Assembly: GCF_026262505.1 (NCBI RefSeq)
Contig: NC_067207.1
Coordinates: 5,092,252 to 5,156,251 of the forward strand
DNA length: 64,000 nucleotides
Reading direction: 5' to 3'
Origin: Trichomonas vaginalis G3
Taxonomy: Eukaryota; Parabasalia; Trichomonadida; Trichomonadidae
In this document: positions 1 through 9,271 of the stretch, piece after piece
How the letters are laid out: every line of letters starts with the position of its first letter
How positions within the stretch are numbered: position 1 is the first letter of the stretch
Position numbers and translations under genes: made by a program
Notes under the pieces: model-generated
What the model was told of the DNA's origin: nothing
Database searches by the model: none
Seen by the model: the letters and a program-made list of their open reading frames with translations, nothing else

Positions 1-26
1 TCATTAATTCAGAATTAATGTCTATT

Positions 27-345
27 TTATATGGCGCATTGCGACTGTAATCGTAGATTCCTGGGTTCAAGTGGTGCTGGGTATGTTGGATAAGTGGGAA
101 TTTCAACAGGTTCTTTACCAGGTTCAGATAAAATGATTGGGTCTCCATCTTCTTTTTCTCTTCTCCTCATTCTTCGGTAAGTCACGAGTTAATAAATTTG
201 GTTGAGTTGCTGACCTTGTTAATTCAGGACTAACATTAACTTTAACATTTTGAATAATTCGTGATTTATCATCATTTACGTTATAACCAACCGTAATCTC
301 TGCTTTTGCGTTAGTGTTCTTTTGACTAGTGAAACGTCTTCTCAT
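27..345 (-). CDS. Maverick small basic/proline-rich protein (frame-broken)
   Basis: An ORF runs from the ATG at 345 to 124. Past a frame change in the Lys/Arg-rich stretch near 160, a good continuation rich in Pro, Glu and Thr (PTYPTYPAPLEP) runs to a stop at 27-29. I therefore read this as one gene of about 105 residues with an indel. It begins with a basic MRRRF segment and has no family I recognise. It lies last in the minus-strand Maverick gene series, so a structural or DNA-binding role is possible, but that is only inference. Confidence 0.5.
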
Positions 346-377
346 TTATATTCGAATAAAAAAATATATTTAAACTT

Positions 378-1201
378 TTATTTTGCTGGAACTTTTGAAT
401 CTATTATTTCCTGTATTTGTTCATGAAGTTGATTTTTAGCATTTTCATCGAAATTAATAGACCGAATATATTCATTAATTGCATTCTTATAATCATTGAT
501 TTCTCAAATTTTCTTTTATCTGATTCCTTAACTAAATCATAAGTTAAACCTCGTTGCTGATATAATGGTTTCTTAATTAAATCTTTGAATGCTTGAGATA
601 AAGCACCTGATGCAATTCTTGCTACTATAATTGGTTGGAATTGCTGTTTAAGTTCATCTTTAACATTTGCGAAAACTGGATCGAATAAAGCAACTTTAAA
701 GAATTTCTTAGCTGGAATTTCAGGTCTTAAATTTGCATATTGACCATCAAACTGGTTAGAATATCGTGGTAATCCATCCGGTCCCTCTTCAATAGCATTT
801 AATTCTTCATTGAAGTAAGAATATGGATTATGACGGTATGAATTAATTGGACCATTTTCACCTTCTCCAATGTATTGTTTAACAGCTTTTCCATTTTCAT
901 CAAATTGCATAGGATAATGTTCATTATATGCTTTACGTTTAGGATAATCCGTCATTGTTAATTTATACCCATTTATGACTTTAATATTTCCTTGACCATC
1001 AGTAACGAAAACTTCATTTATTCCATCAGGTTTTCCATTTGGTCCTGTAATGTCTGCTTCGTGTGCTTCCCAATTTGGTCCATGACGTTTGGCATATGCT
1101 TGAGCTTCTGGTAATGTTAAAACGTTTCTCATTTGTTTAACATCCTTTTGAAGACCGGCAACAATGTGGACTAATTCTTTCATTCCGTCTGGAACTTTCA
1201 T
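378..1201 (-). CDS. Maverick conserved protein, structural-type, unidentified (frame-broken C-terminus)
   Basis: The main frame runs 1201-404 and encodes about 265 residues with a Gly/Asp/Asn-rich central part ([19 protein letters not shown]) and a Tyr/Pro-rich middle. Near 500 the frame changes. The other frame carries a better C-terminus, ending SKVPAK at a stop at 378-380, so a 1-base deletion is likely. Sequence upstream of 1201 as far as an ATG at 1274 also looks coding but in shifted frames, so the true start may lie there. It lies beside the ATPase and capsid-like genes, so it is probably a virion or morphogenesis protein. No family is recognised. Confidence 0.6.
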
Positions 1202-1314
1202 AGTTCTATTATATGCACCCTTTTTGTTTGTTCTTGTTTTAATGAACCTGTAGAAGATTTGCTATTTCTGTCATGTTTAATTATAAATAAAAAATAAAAA
1301 TTAATTATAAAAAG

Positions 1315-2141
1315 TTATTCGAATTTAATGGAACCTTTATTTAAATCAACTATTATTTTTCCATGTTCTCCTAATTGTTGATATTGTGTGTAAAGTTCAT
1401 TAATGCTCATTGGTAAATTCACTTGATAAAGCATAACGTTCAACTGTTGACGACTAAAACCACTGAAAATGAAAAGGGTGGACATGTTTGATTTAATGTT
1501 TGTGCTTAATGCTTTGAAGTATTGAACAGCCATGAAGAATGAACACTGAATGTGTCGACATTGAGTTAATAATTGATTAAAATATGATTTCTCATTTGTT
1601 ATTAGTTTTGATTTCACCGCATCATCTAGAAAAATGAGTGAATGCAAAAATTCTCTATCAAAATTTGAAATAGAAAGTGTTTCAAATAATTCATCCCGTT
1701 GTTTATCAATAATTTTATCCTCTAATCCTTGCTTCTTGATTGTATTATATAATTCTTTATACATTAAAAAGTTTTTTAAATAATCTTCTGCTTCTTCTTG
1801 TGATAAATAAATAATTGGATTTTGATTAAATGCTTTAAAGATTCAAATGTATCATCTGAAGGTGAACCTGAACGGTTGATATAAATTAACACATGTGAAT
1901 AGGGTGAAGTGTTAGCAATAATGATAATTTGTTTTAATATCGTTAATGTTTTACCTTTATTTTGTTTACCAATTGCTGCAGTGATTGAATTTAAGTAACA
2001 TTCAGAATATGGAATTTTCATTAATTTTTCCTTAGATAGAGCATTTCTATTATCACTCAATGCTTCATTAATCATATCATCTACGTATGTATTATATACT
2101 CCTGCTAATTCTTCATAAGGGGTGGATGAATTTAAATCCAT
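1315..2141 (-). CDS. Maverick genome-packaging ATPase (FtsK/HerA type), two overlapping frames
   Basis: The N-terminal frame (2141-1776) carries a Walker A motif GKQNKGKT. The C-terminal frame (starting about 1838 and running to 1315) carries a Walker B motif LIFLDD, then a QCRH...QYFKAL region typical of the A32/FtsK-HerA packaging ATPases of Mavericks and related viruses. The two frames join without loss at 1833-1839, where the minus strand reads T-TTA-AAG in the phase of a -1 slippery site. A lost A in an AAAA run is the simpler explanation. The joined product would be about 275 residues, normal for this family. It would pump the element genome into capsids. Confidence 0.8.
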
Positions 2142-2175
2142 TTAATCAAAAATAAATTTATAATTTTATACATTT

Positions 2176-3805
2176 CTATTCATCAATATTTTCATCATAT
2201 GAACTTCTATACTGCGGTGGTGTACCTGTTGGATGATATTTCAAACTTCATCCGGTGTCCATGTCCAATATGTAGTCCTAGTAAACCAAACCTGAGGAGG
2301 ATTTGTCACCTTTGAACAGTAAGTGTCATTTTCACCCTGAATGATTGGATAAGCTTTCACTTGTACTGTAACTTGTGAATTGAAAGTTTCTAATCCATCA
2401 AAGAATATACCCGCTCCATCAACGTTGAACTGGAATAGTGCATAAGAATGAAGTTTGGTCTTTCCATGTTCTAGCTAATGGTGTGCCATTATCATCATTC
2501 AATGGTCTAGTTAATGAGTCCTCGTATTCTTCTGTGCATTCATTCACTCCATCTAAATCAGAAGCTTGAAGCATACGTGTAAAGAATATGTCGCCCACTG
2601 TGGTCATCGCTTGATCGGGGAAGTTTTGGAATCTATAGTGACCTGAAGACCTCGAAGCATTGGATTTTCTAAAACTGTTCTTTGCATTGCATTCTTCGGA
2701 AATGCTAACACAACATCTGTAACATTATGAAGAGCGTATGAGAAATCTGAGCTGATACCTTCAGAGTGATGCAACCTCCATTTAGTGAACGAACGTCAAT
2801 ATGTTGAGCTGGAATCATGAATGGATCTTCCTTACTGAATAAACGTGGTATTGCTTTAACTGATTCTTCAATTAAACCGTATCCTGGTGTAATGCATTTA
2901 TCCTCTAAAACTTCCATCTTTGTGCATGAAATAATAACGTCTCAACTGTTGCGTCAGCAGATGTAGCGGCTAAGCTTGTAATTAATTTGGCAGGAAGTCC
3001 GATTTGTTGGAATTTTGCGATCATATTTATAAACATGATTCATAATCTTTTCATAATTTTCATCAGTTATCTTTTCATAAACATAATTTTGTAAAATCAG
3101 CAACTCTTAACGGGTCAACCTGACAAAATACTAAAGTATCCCTGAAACATAATATTTAAGAATGATTTCACCAAATGATTTAGGATAATCATCGAACGCC
3201 TGAAATGCTAACAAATCATTTACCGGAATAATCATATCAAAAGTGACATCAACTTCTTCATTTGCTTTCTTGAAAACTTCTGAGGGGTCAATATATTTAC
3301 CACATACTGAGTTATCATATTTTTGAACATTATTATATAACGAATGAACAAACTTTTTAACTTTCCTTTCTGATTTTGGTTTATATGTTGCAAATGCGAA
3401 AGATTTCACGGGCGCAATCCATCTGAAGATAACCGGCATCACCTCTTTCGGTTTCTACTTCTAATTGCTTAAAGCTTTGATTTGATGATTTGTAACCAAC
3501 GAATAAACGCATGCATTTAAAAGTGGCTCACATGTGAAAGCTTTATTTGAAACTAGAGTTGCTTTAACTTTGCGTTTAATATATGTGTCCTAATTGGTTT
3601 CACATCATGAGCCGGATTTGTAATTCTTAAATGAGTTTGTTTATCATCAAAATATGGAGTATCAGAGTCATAGCAATGAACTTTCAAGTTCTCTATAATA
3701 TCTTCTACCGTCATTCTTTGCGAATATTTCATTTATCTTTTCGAATGAATGAAATACATTTCCATTAATTGGTTTAGTGTTTGGCACTAAATAGTTAGTC
3801 GTCAT
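2176..3805 (-). CDS. Maverick major capsid-like protein (several frameshifts)
   Basis: The span starts at ATG 3805 (MTTNYLVPN) and runs to a stop at 2176-2178, about 543 codons, but the coding signal hops between frames at least five times. Intact pieces lie at about 3131-3442, 2705-2917 and 2419-2607, with a C-terminal piece near 2180-2410 containing PPQVWFTRT. Its size and its place directly upstream of the packaging ATPase fit the major capsid gene of Mavericks (double jelly-roll). I base this on position and length; the fold itself cannot be seen. No intact protein can be made from the sequence as given. Confidence 0.55.
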
Positions 3806-3874
3806 TTATTATTAAATAAAAAATCAAAATTAAAAGATGAAAATGAATTTTTAATTTTAATGAAATAATCAACT

Positions 3875-4090
3875 ATGGCTGCAGGATTCTTTAAGAAACT
3901 GTGGGATAAAGTAAAAAGAGGAGCGCATAAAGTTTGGGAAACAATGAAGAAAGGAGCAAATTGGATATTTAAGAATAAAGAAGCAATTAGTGACGTTGCT
4001 GAATCAATAACGCCAAAAGCTGCCCCAATAAGAGAAATTTTAAATAAAGGAGAAAAAGTTTATCAAAGACTTCAACCGATACTAAGATAA
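3875..4090 (+). CDS. Maverick small amphipathic protein A (MAAGFFKKLWD family)
   Basis: This 71-residue Lys/Trp-rich protein opens with MAAGFFKKLWD and continues with amphipathic stretches (GAHKVWETMKKGANWIF). The same eleven residues open the oppositely oriented gene at 4350-4114. Such small, cationic, amphipathic proteins in Maverick and adinto-like elements have been compared with membrane-active minor virion proteins such as adenovirus pVI. That role is inferred here. It is convergent with the next gene, with only 23 bases between the stops. Confidence 0.65.
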   Translation: MAAGFFKKLWDKVKRGAHKVWETMKKGANWIFKNKEAISDVAESITPKAAPIREILNKGEKVYQRLQPILR

Positions 4091-4113
4091 AAATATATTT
4101 ATTTATTTTTCCA

Positions 4114-4350
4114 CTAACCACCTCCTATTTTATTAAGTATTCCTTCAGCTATTCCACCAATTGCGTTACCTGCTTGTGCTCCCATTGCCGGATTACCTGC
4201 TTTAGTACCTAATACTCCACCTATGATAGTTCCTGCCGTTTTCGCTACTGGTGCCAAAAAGTTAGCAACAGGTTTAATAACCTTTTTATAAACCCAACCT
4301 GCAGCTTTCTTAATTCCATCCCATAATTTTTTAAAGAATCCTGCCGCCAT
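4114..4350 (-). CDS. Maverick small amphipathic glycine-rich protein B (MAAGFFKKLWD family)
   Basis: This 78-residue protein shares its first 11 residues exactly with the 3875-4090 product, then diverges into a hydrophobic Gly/Ala-rich half (TAGTIIGGVLGTKAG, GNAIGGIAEGIL) ending KIGGG. An amphipathic basic helix followed by a glycine-zipper-like segment suggests membrane insertion, as in minor capsid or penetration proteins of related viruses. This is inferred from composition. The two genes are likely paralogues, or they share a conserved N-terminal targeting or virion-incorporation signal. Confidence 0.65.
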   Translation of the reverse strand: MAAGFFKKLWDGIKKAAGWVYKKVIKPVANFLAPVAKTAGTIIGGVLGTKAGNPAMGAQAGNAIGGIAEGILNKIGGG

Positions 4351-4416
4351 TTCTGATTTAATATTAATTAAAAAATATATTTCATCACTTATATTCTAAT
4401 TTTTATTTAATGATAA

Positions 4417-4824
4417 ATGAAACCGATTTTAAAAATAAATGAAACAAAGGAGGAAGAAATAAATGAAAGTGAAAATGTTCAACAAAAAATAAACGTTGTT
4501 AAACCAATTACTGAAATAAAAATTTTTTCATCTGTTGAAGAATTTAATGACTATTATGCTAATAATAAAAAATTATTTGAAGAATTGACAACGTGTAAAT
4601 TGAATAAAATGTTTAAAGTTGAGGACAGAGTCCAAGACCCAGAGGGTCATGGATTCAAAATTTCAAAAATAAAAGGTGTTGTTAGTTTAAAATCTATTCC
4701 TCAATCAAGAATCACCTCATTAATGAAAATAGATGATTTAACAAAAAGAATAGAAATTATTGAAGAGCGAATGAATCAAATAATTGCTTTCATAAATCAT
4801 GACTCGTTGAGCCCGGGTCCTTAA
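4417..4824 (+). CDS. Maverick hypothetical protein, 135 aa
   Basis: The ORF is intact: an acidic, Glu/Asn-rich N-terminus, a central segment (EEFNDYYANNKKLFEEL), and a C-terminal heptad-like stretch (LTKRIEIIEERMNQIIAFI) that could form a short coiled coil. No family is recognised. It diverges from the 4350-4114 gene across a 66-bp AT-rich spacer. Its last codons and stop fall inside a cluster of GC-rich hairpins, which may help end transcription. Confidence 0.55.
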   Translation: MKPILKINETKEEEINESENVQQKINVVKPITEIKIFSSVEEFNDYYANNKKLFEELTTCKLNKMFKVEDRVQDPEGHGFKISKIKGVVSLKSIPQSRITSLMKIDDLTKRIEIIEERMNQIIAFINHDSLSPGP

Positions 4825-4859
4825 AGCCCAAGGCACAAAGTGCCCAGGACTTAAAGTCC
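4815..4859. repeat. Cluster of three short GC-rich hairpins
   Basis: Three adjacent inverted repeats occur with a period of about 15-17: GGGTCCTTAAAGCCC (4815-4829, partial), GGCACAAAGTGCC (4832-4844, perfect arms) and GGACTTAAAGTCC (4847-4859, perfect arms). Each has an AAA-containing centre. They sit between the convergent ends of the 4417-4824 and 5335-4925 genes, so a bidirectional 3'-end or terminator role is plausible. Confidence 0.6.
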
Positions 4860-4924
4860 ATCACTGAGTTCAAGGTTATATTCATCAAATATTTCATTAT
4901 TAAATGCAACTTCTGCTAGTTTAT

Positions 4925-5335
4925 TTATTTTTCAATACGATCATTTGAAAGTCTATCGTTTAATTTTTTCTGAAGTTTTTCATTTTCTAGTTCTGAAACT
5001 TTATTTGGATGATATTTAAACCCGTTAAATTCTTTTTCCTCAGTTTTGATCATTAATTTACAAAGAACTTTTGTGGTTGGAATTCGTTTAAACCATTTAT
5101 CATTAATATTTGTTATAAATTCAATATCTGGAATTAATTCCCAAATTTTTGCATTTTCAATTAATTTATTATCAAATGCAAAAGCAATAGGTTTAATATT
5201 AAACTTACCTTTATAATATAAACTTTCTACATAATCATCGAAATAAACATCTACTTGTTTAACATTTTCAAGAATTGGTGAAAGAACATCCATTAATTGA
5301 TTGACGGTTACGAATCTTGATCCACTCATTTTCAT
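4925..5335 (-). CDS. Maverick hypothetical protein, 136 aa
   Basis: An intact ORF begins MKMSGSRFVTVNQLMDVL; the Met at residue 3 is an equally good start. It has a mixed alpha/beta composition and a charged C-terminal stretch (ELENEKLQKKLNDRLSNDRIEK) likely to be helical. No catalytic motif or known family is recognised. It lies in the same direction as the 5986-5400 gene, within the Maverick gene block. Confidence 0.55.
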   Translation of the reverse strand: MKMSGSRFVTVNQLMDVLSPILENVKQVDVYFDDYVESLYYKGKFNIKPIAFAFDNKLIENAKIWELIPDIEFITNINDKWFKRIPTTKVLCKLMIKTEEKEFNGFKYHPNKVSELENEKLQKKLNDRLSNDRIEK

Positions 5336-5399
5336 ACGAATTAAAAAAATAAATTATTCAAAAAATGTAAGACATGAATTTTTAAAGTTTATTTTTCAT

Positions 5400-5986
5400 T
5401 CATGAATGATAATTATATCTGATTTCTTTTATTCTCTCGTACATACTAGATTTGAAGAATTCGGAACTTTTACCATAATCTCCTAAATGTTTTCTTATCC
5501 CAACGTGTGCCAGTTATTATATGAAACTGAATAAACTTTATCTTTATCTTTACACCTTTCATCACTTCCAATATATTTATATCTCAGTTTTGATTTTGCA
5601 TTTTCATAATCATTAACGTTTAATAATTCACAGTCTTCCTTTTTAAATTGATGTTTAAGATATTCAGGATTTAATACTCTACGTTTATATGCTCCTAACT
5701 TAGTTCTAAAGGTTTTTCTACAAAATTTAGGAATTCCATCCTCTTTAATGTCATCAATGATTTCCATTTCATTATTTTCAATTTCTTCTTCTCGTTTATG
5801 AGGTCTTTGATTATGACTCCATTGATTCCATGAAATTAAATATTCTTTATCATTATATTTATACCTCATTAGCTTATTTTGGCTTTCATATTCATTTAAT
5901 AATTCACAATCTTCATTTTTAAATTGAAGTTTAACCCATTCAGGATTTAAACAATGTTTAATTAATCGCGGAATATCTGACATCAT
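5400..5986 (-). CDS. Maverick protein with two copies of a small Cys/Trp/Tyr domain (frame-broken end)
   Basis: The main frame 5986-5495 has an internal duplication of about 55 residues. Each half carries a leucine-asparagine-proline start, a K/R-rich 'FK-EDCELLN' block, a 'YKY' block and a final tryptophan (ISWNQW and VSYNNW). After the second Trp the frame breaks near 5500. Another frame continues with RKHLGDYGKSSEFF and on to a stop at 5400-5402, matching the expected spacing, so an indel is likely. I do not recognise the domain. A DNA- or RNA-binding role is only a guess. Confidence 0.55.
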
Positions 5987-6295
5987 CTATATATAGCTTC
6001 TTTTATAAAAGATAAAAAATAAATTATTTTAAAATTAATGTTAATTTTTTTAATGATTTATAAATAAATATATTTTAATGCATCGTCTATATATAGATGC
6101 AACAAAAAAAGTCACACAACCCGCACTCATATACTACTATACATAATAAATCTTTATACATAGTAACCCCCTCATTTTTAATCACGAAAGCTAATCTACT
6201 CCTCCAAACTATATCTAATATCAAAAAAATTTATATTATAAAAAAAATTTAAAACATTTATAAGTTGAAAAATAAAAATATACATTATAATACAT
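5987..6295. other. Maverick edge / intergenic, AT-rich
   Basis: No gene is seen. It contains two copies of a CATC-TATATATAG motif (near 5982-5996 and 6079-6097, the latter a near-palindrome) and a CCCGCACT-containing segment that is similar to one near 9180. The Maverick terminus probably lies in this stretch. Confidence 0.4.
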
Positions 6296-7645
6296 CTACT
6301 CTAGCTTGTGATAGTGGAGACGCCTTCTTTCGACGATTGATTGAACAGTTCCAAGGAGAAAAATCGCTGCGAGAACTGCGAAAATTGACAAAAATAAAAT
6401 TAAAGCAACTGGACCTTTTCTGTGGAAATCATCGTAAAGATTAGTAATAAAACCAATGAATCCGCCACCAGGACCTGCAGCACGTCTTTTACCACTCTGT
6501 ACTTCGTTTATCCAGTTAATAATCTGAGATGATTCTAATTCATCCTTGTAATACCATTCGTAGTGTTTTTTCGGATTGTTTATAATGATCTGTGGTCCAT
6601 TCCCTGTTTGTATGAGGAGATCGAGACAGAATTTCGGAAATGAAACGCATCTGAAATGAATTGCTCTCATTTCGAGCTTGTTTTCTGTAACAATTCGAGT
6701 AAAATTGTCTACGAAATATGGCTCTTCGTCGGCAAGTAGTAAAACGTTGTAATTGTTTGTGATGGCGTGCTCAAAGAAAAGAGCTGAAAGAGGAGAGATC
6801 GGAGGGAATGCGTACTTGTTAATAAAGATTTTGAGAAGCTCTGTTTCGTAAGGGCCGTCGTAAATTGTCGAAATATTTGTTGAAGGATTAATATTGAAGA
6901 ATAATGAGTCTTCTGTATCTTCTTTAAGGGTGAATTTGAGATTGGCGAAGATTGTTGGATAATTCTTAAATTTGAAGACAATATCTGAAATTTTATCTGA
7001 ATCACCATGATCTTTGGCCTTTTGATACACAAATATCGAGTTATCCTTGTAAGTAGTCAGTAGATTCTCATATTGACTGATGTTTTGCACTTCTACAATC
7101 AATTCTCCCAAATGTTTCTCAATAAATGAGATAATGCTTGGTAAATCTAATGTACCGAAGTATCCTTCGGCTCTATCTGGCGAATCAATAACCCAATATA
7201 AGCCAGGAGTAAAACTATCTGGGAATTTTTTGCAAATATGGTTAAAGTTATCGCAATTTATGCGTACAAGACCGAATCTCGAATCTCCATCGTACTTCTT
7301 CTCTAGTTGCATAAATAATTCGTTGTGTTCTAAGCAATGAGGGCACCAATCTGAATATAAAATTGCGAAAAATGGTTTGTGTTCCATATCACTGAACAAG
7401 TATGGTATATCTCGGTTTGTTAAATTGTATGATGATGTGCAAGCTAAGAAGAAGCTAAGCAAACACATAAAAATTGATTTAAAAACCTGAAGATTTTTAA
7501 AATGTTTACAAAATTTTTGTAAAAAAGTGTCAATTATCATTTCATTTTTCATTTTTTGAACTAATATTGATAAGCAATCTGGCCTATAATAGCAGAAGAT
7601 AACTCTATGTTGCATGGGGTTTATTTTATTTACTTTCAATACCAT
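6296..7645 (-). CDS. Membrane-anchored thioredoxin/PDI-like protein
   Basis: A thioredoxin-like domain with a WCPHC redox motif (ORF residues 100-104) is followed by further thioredoxin-fold-like sequence. Near the C-terminus comes a single membrane segment (VALILFLSIFAVLAAIFLL) and a short basic tail. This is the layout of endoplasmic-reticulum membrane PDIs (TMX/PDI-type), which form or rearrange disulphide bonds in secretory proteins. The longest frame starts at 7645, but the Met at 7468 directly precedes a good signal peptide (MCLLSFFLACT) and is the more likely start. The third residue of the motif is His, as in classical PDI (CGHC), with Pro in place of Gly. Function is inferred from motif and topology. 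Confidence 0.75.
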   Translation of the reverse strand: MVLKVNKINPMQHRVIFCYYRPDCLSILVQKMKNEMIIDTFLQKFCKHFKNLQVFKSIFMCLLSFFLACTSSYNLTNRDIPYLFSDMEHKPFFAILYSDWCPHCLEHNELFMQLEKKYDGDSRFGLVRINCDNFNHICKKFPDSFTPGLYWVIDSPDRAEGYFGTLDLPSIISFIEKHLGELIVEVQNISQYENLLTTYKDNSIFVYQKAKDHGDSDKISDIVFKFKNYPTIFANLKFTLKEDTEDSLFFNINPSTNISTIYDGPYETELLKIFINKYAFPPISPLSALFFEHAITNNYNVLLLADEEPYFVDNFTRIVTENKLEMRAIHFRCVSFPKFCLDLLIQTGNGPQIIINNPKKHYEWYYKDELESSQIINWINEVQSGKRRAAGPGGGFIGFITNLYDDFHRKGPVALILFLSIFAVLAAIFLLGTVQSIVERRRLHYHKLE

Positions 7646-7959
7646 TGATAACTATCTAATAACATAATTTTGTATGTTCATTTAAAATACATTCTATTTA
7701 AAGCGAACACAAACTCTAAATCCTATATCTAACATGTTACCCTTTTGATTATAACGATTTTTGAAGACAACAAATGTAAAATGGTGTTTTTAGATAATGA
7801 ATTAGGACAAAGTATCATATATATCATCAGTAGAAAGAAAGAAATTTGATAAAAATCATTAACTTTATAGAAAAATGGTATTTGAATATATTTGAATGAT
7901 ATTTTATTACTTATTGAAAAATTTATATTAAAACATAAGCCTTTACTAATATGTTTCAG
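7646..7959. other. Intergenic, nothing recognised
   Basis: AT-rich spacer between two minus-strand genes, with no ORF or repeat of note. Confidence 0.5.
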
Positions 7960-8988
7960 TCATATTTCGTTAAGGAAATCTTCTTCATAAGTATTCATGA
8001 TTCTCCAATGCAAATTTAATTGAGATTGAATTCTTCTCTGCATTTTCAAATGATTTTCTTCAACTCTTCCTATTTTATCCATACAGTCATCTAATTCTAT
8101 CATTAGATCATCCAATTTCCTTTCCATTTCTTCAATATGTCTCTGATAATTTGAATCTTCAATTTCTGGGAAGTTTTTATTGGTTTTTATCTCAATAACT
8201 TTTGAGTGAACTTCACTTATAACGTTGACTAAGAAATTTCTATACAAATTAACATAATTCAGCATTTCCTCATAAAGCATGTCAATACTTGCATCTGCAA
8301 CTGCTGCTGGCATATCAAAGTAATCAATGTTTCTTCTTTTGATGTTTTTCTTTGTTTTTTTTGGTTTCTTTTGTGATTCAAAACTAAAATCTTCTTGAAC
8401 AAGCGAAAATCCTTCAGGGCTGCATTCTTCAAAGAGTTCATTCGGAGATGAATATGAATCATCTGTTTCATTAAGTTTTTCATCAGATTTATTGTAAAAA
8501 AGGGCAATTGATGATCTAGGAGCATTTGTTCGTTTGGTATTGATACTAATTGGAATGTTTTGTTGATTGTTGGATTGTATGAACTGAGAATCAAGGTTAT
8601 TTAGTAAATTTAAAAAATTATCGTTTGATTGAGTTAATTTCAAACGAATGAGAGTTGAATATTCCTTTGTTATAGGATTTTTCGATGAAATATCTATAAA
8701 TTTTTGTACTTCTTGCTGTATTTGTAAATCATCGGAAAATATTGTTTCGAATTTATGTTCTTTTAGAGATCTATCGATGAAATTCAGCATTATCATAGCT
8801 CTACACTCGTCATATTCGATATTATTTATGAATTTAAGGCCTTCAATGATTTTTGATGTAGAATTGCAAGGAATTATATCAGGCCAATCGATTTGAGACT
8901 CTGTAATTTGCGTAAGTATTGACCAAAATGGGGATACGCTTACATTTGGCATAAACTGAATCATAGAAAATAAAGAAGGATATTCCAT
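7960..8988 (-). CDS. Hypothetical coiled-coil protein, 342 aa
   Basis: An intact ORF begins MEYPSLFSMIQFMP. The first 130 residues look helical. The middle is Ser/Asn-rich and probably disordered, with a basic patch (KKPKKTKKNIKRRN, a possible nuclear-localisation signal). The last 90 residues form a strong coiled coil (EEMERKLDDLMIELDDCMDKI). No family is recognised. It shares a short intergenic region with the ankyrin gene to its right, transcribed divergently. Confidence 0.65.
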   Translation of the reverse strand: MEYPSLFSMIQFMPNVSVSPFWSILTQITESQIDWPDIIPCNSTSKIIEGLKFINNIEYDECRAMIMLNFIDRSLKEHKFETIFSDDLQIQQEVQKFIDISSKNPITKEYSTLIRLKLTQSNDNFLNLLNNLDSQFIQSNNQQNIPISINTKRTNAPRSSIALFYNKSDEKLNETDDSYSSPNELFEECSPEGFSLVQEDFSFESQKKPKKTKKNIKRRNIDYFDMPAAVADASIDMLYEEMLNYVNLYRNFLVNVISEVHSKVIEIKTNKNFPEIEDSNYQRHIEEMERKLDDLMIELDDCMDKIGRVEENHLKMQRRIQSQLNLHWRIMNTYEEDFLNEI

Positions 8989-9132
8989 TTTGAATTAAAA
9001 ATGAAATTTTGAAATAAAAAGTATCTCGATTTAATAATATATAGATGTGTATTATATGTTCTAATTTTCGGCCAAAACTTTGATGTGTTTTTCGGTTTAC
9101 AAAATTTTGCGGTTTTTTCTGTTAATTTTATT

Positions 9133-9145
9133 GGCGCGCCGCGCC
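9133..9145. promoter_or_regulatory. GC-rich palindrome in divergent promoter region
   Basis: GGCGCGCCGCGCC is a perfect 6+1+6 inverted repeat, extendable by A/T pairs on both sides with one mismatch. It sits in otherwise AT-rich DNA between divergent genes starting at 8988 and about 9272. TTGGCGCG resembles the E2F/DP core (TTTSSCGC), so a cell-cycle factor site is possible. Confidence 0.4.
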
Positions 9146-9271
9146 GATAGAATTAAGATAATATATATAGAGGACAACACCCGCACTTTTTACATTATGA
9201 ATCTATAGTAAACACCTTTCTCACAGTCAATATACGATGTATGAGTTACAAAAAAAACTTTTTAAATTTTA

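Larger units (their letters stand above)
1..6150. mobile_element. Maverick/Polinton element, one end (partial)
   Basis: Nine closely packed genes, mostly on the minus strand, include a FtsK/HerA-type packaging ATPase next to a large capsid-like gene. This is the hallmark core of Mavericks, which are known to be abundant in trichomonads. DNA polymerase B, integrase and the adenovirus-type protease are not visible, so they should lie to the left of base 1. The right boundary is not resolved: coding stops at 5986, and the stretch 6060-6170 is the best place for the terminal inverted repeat, which cannot be confirmed without the other end. At least four genes carry frameshifts, from decay or consensus error. 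Confidence 0.8.
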
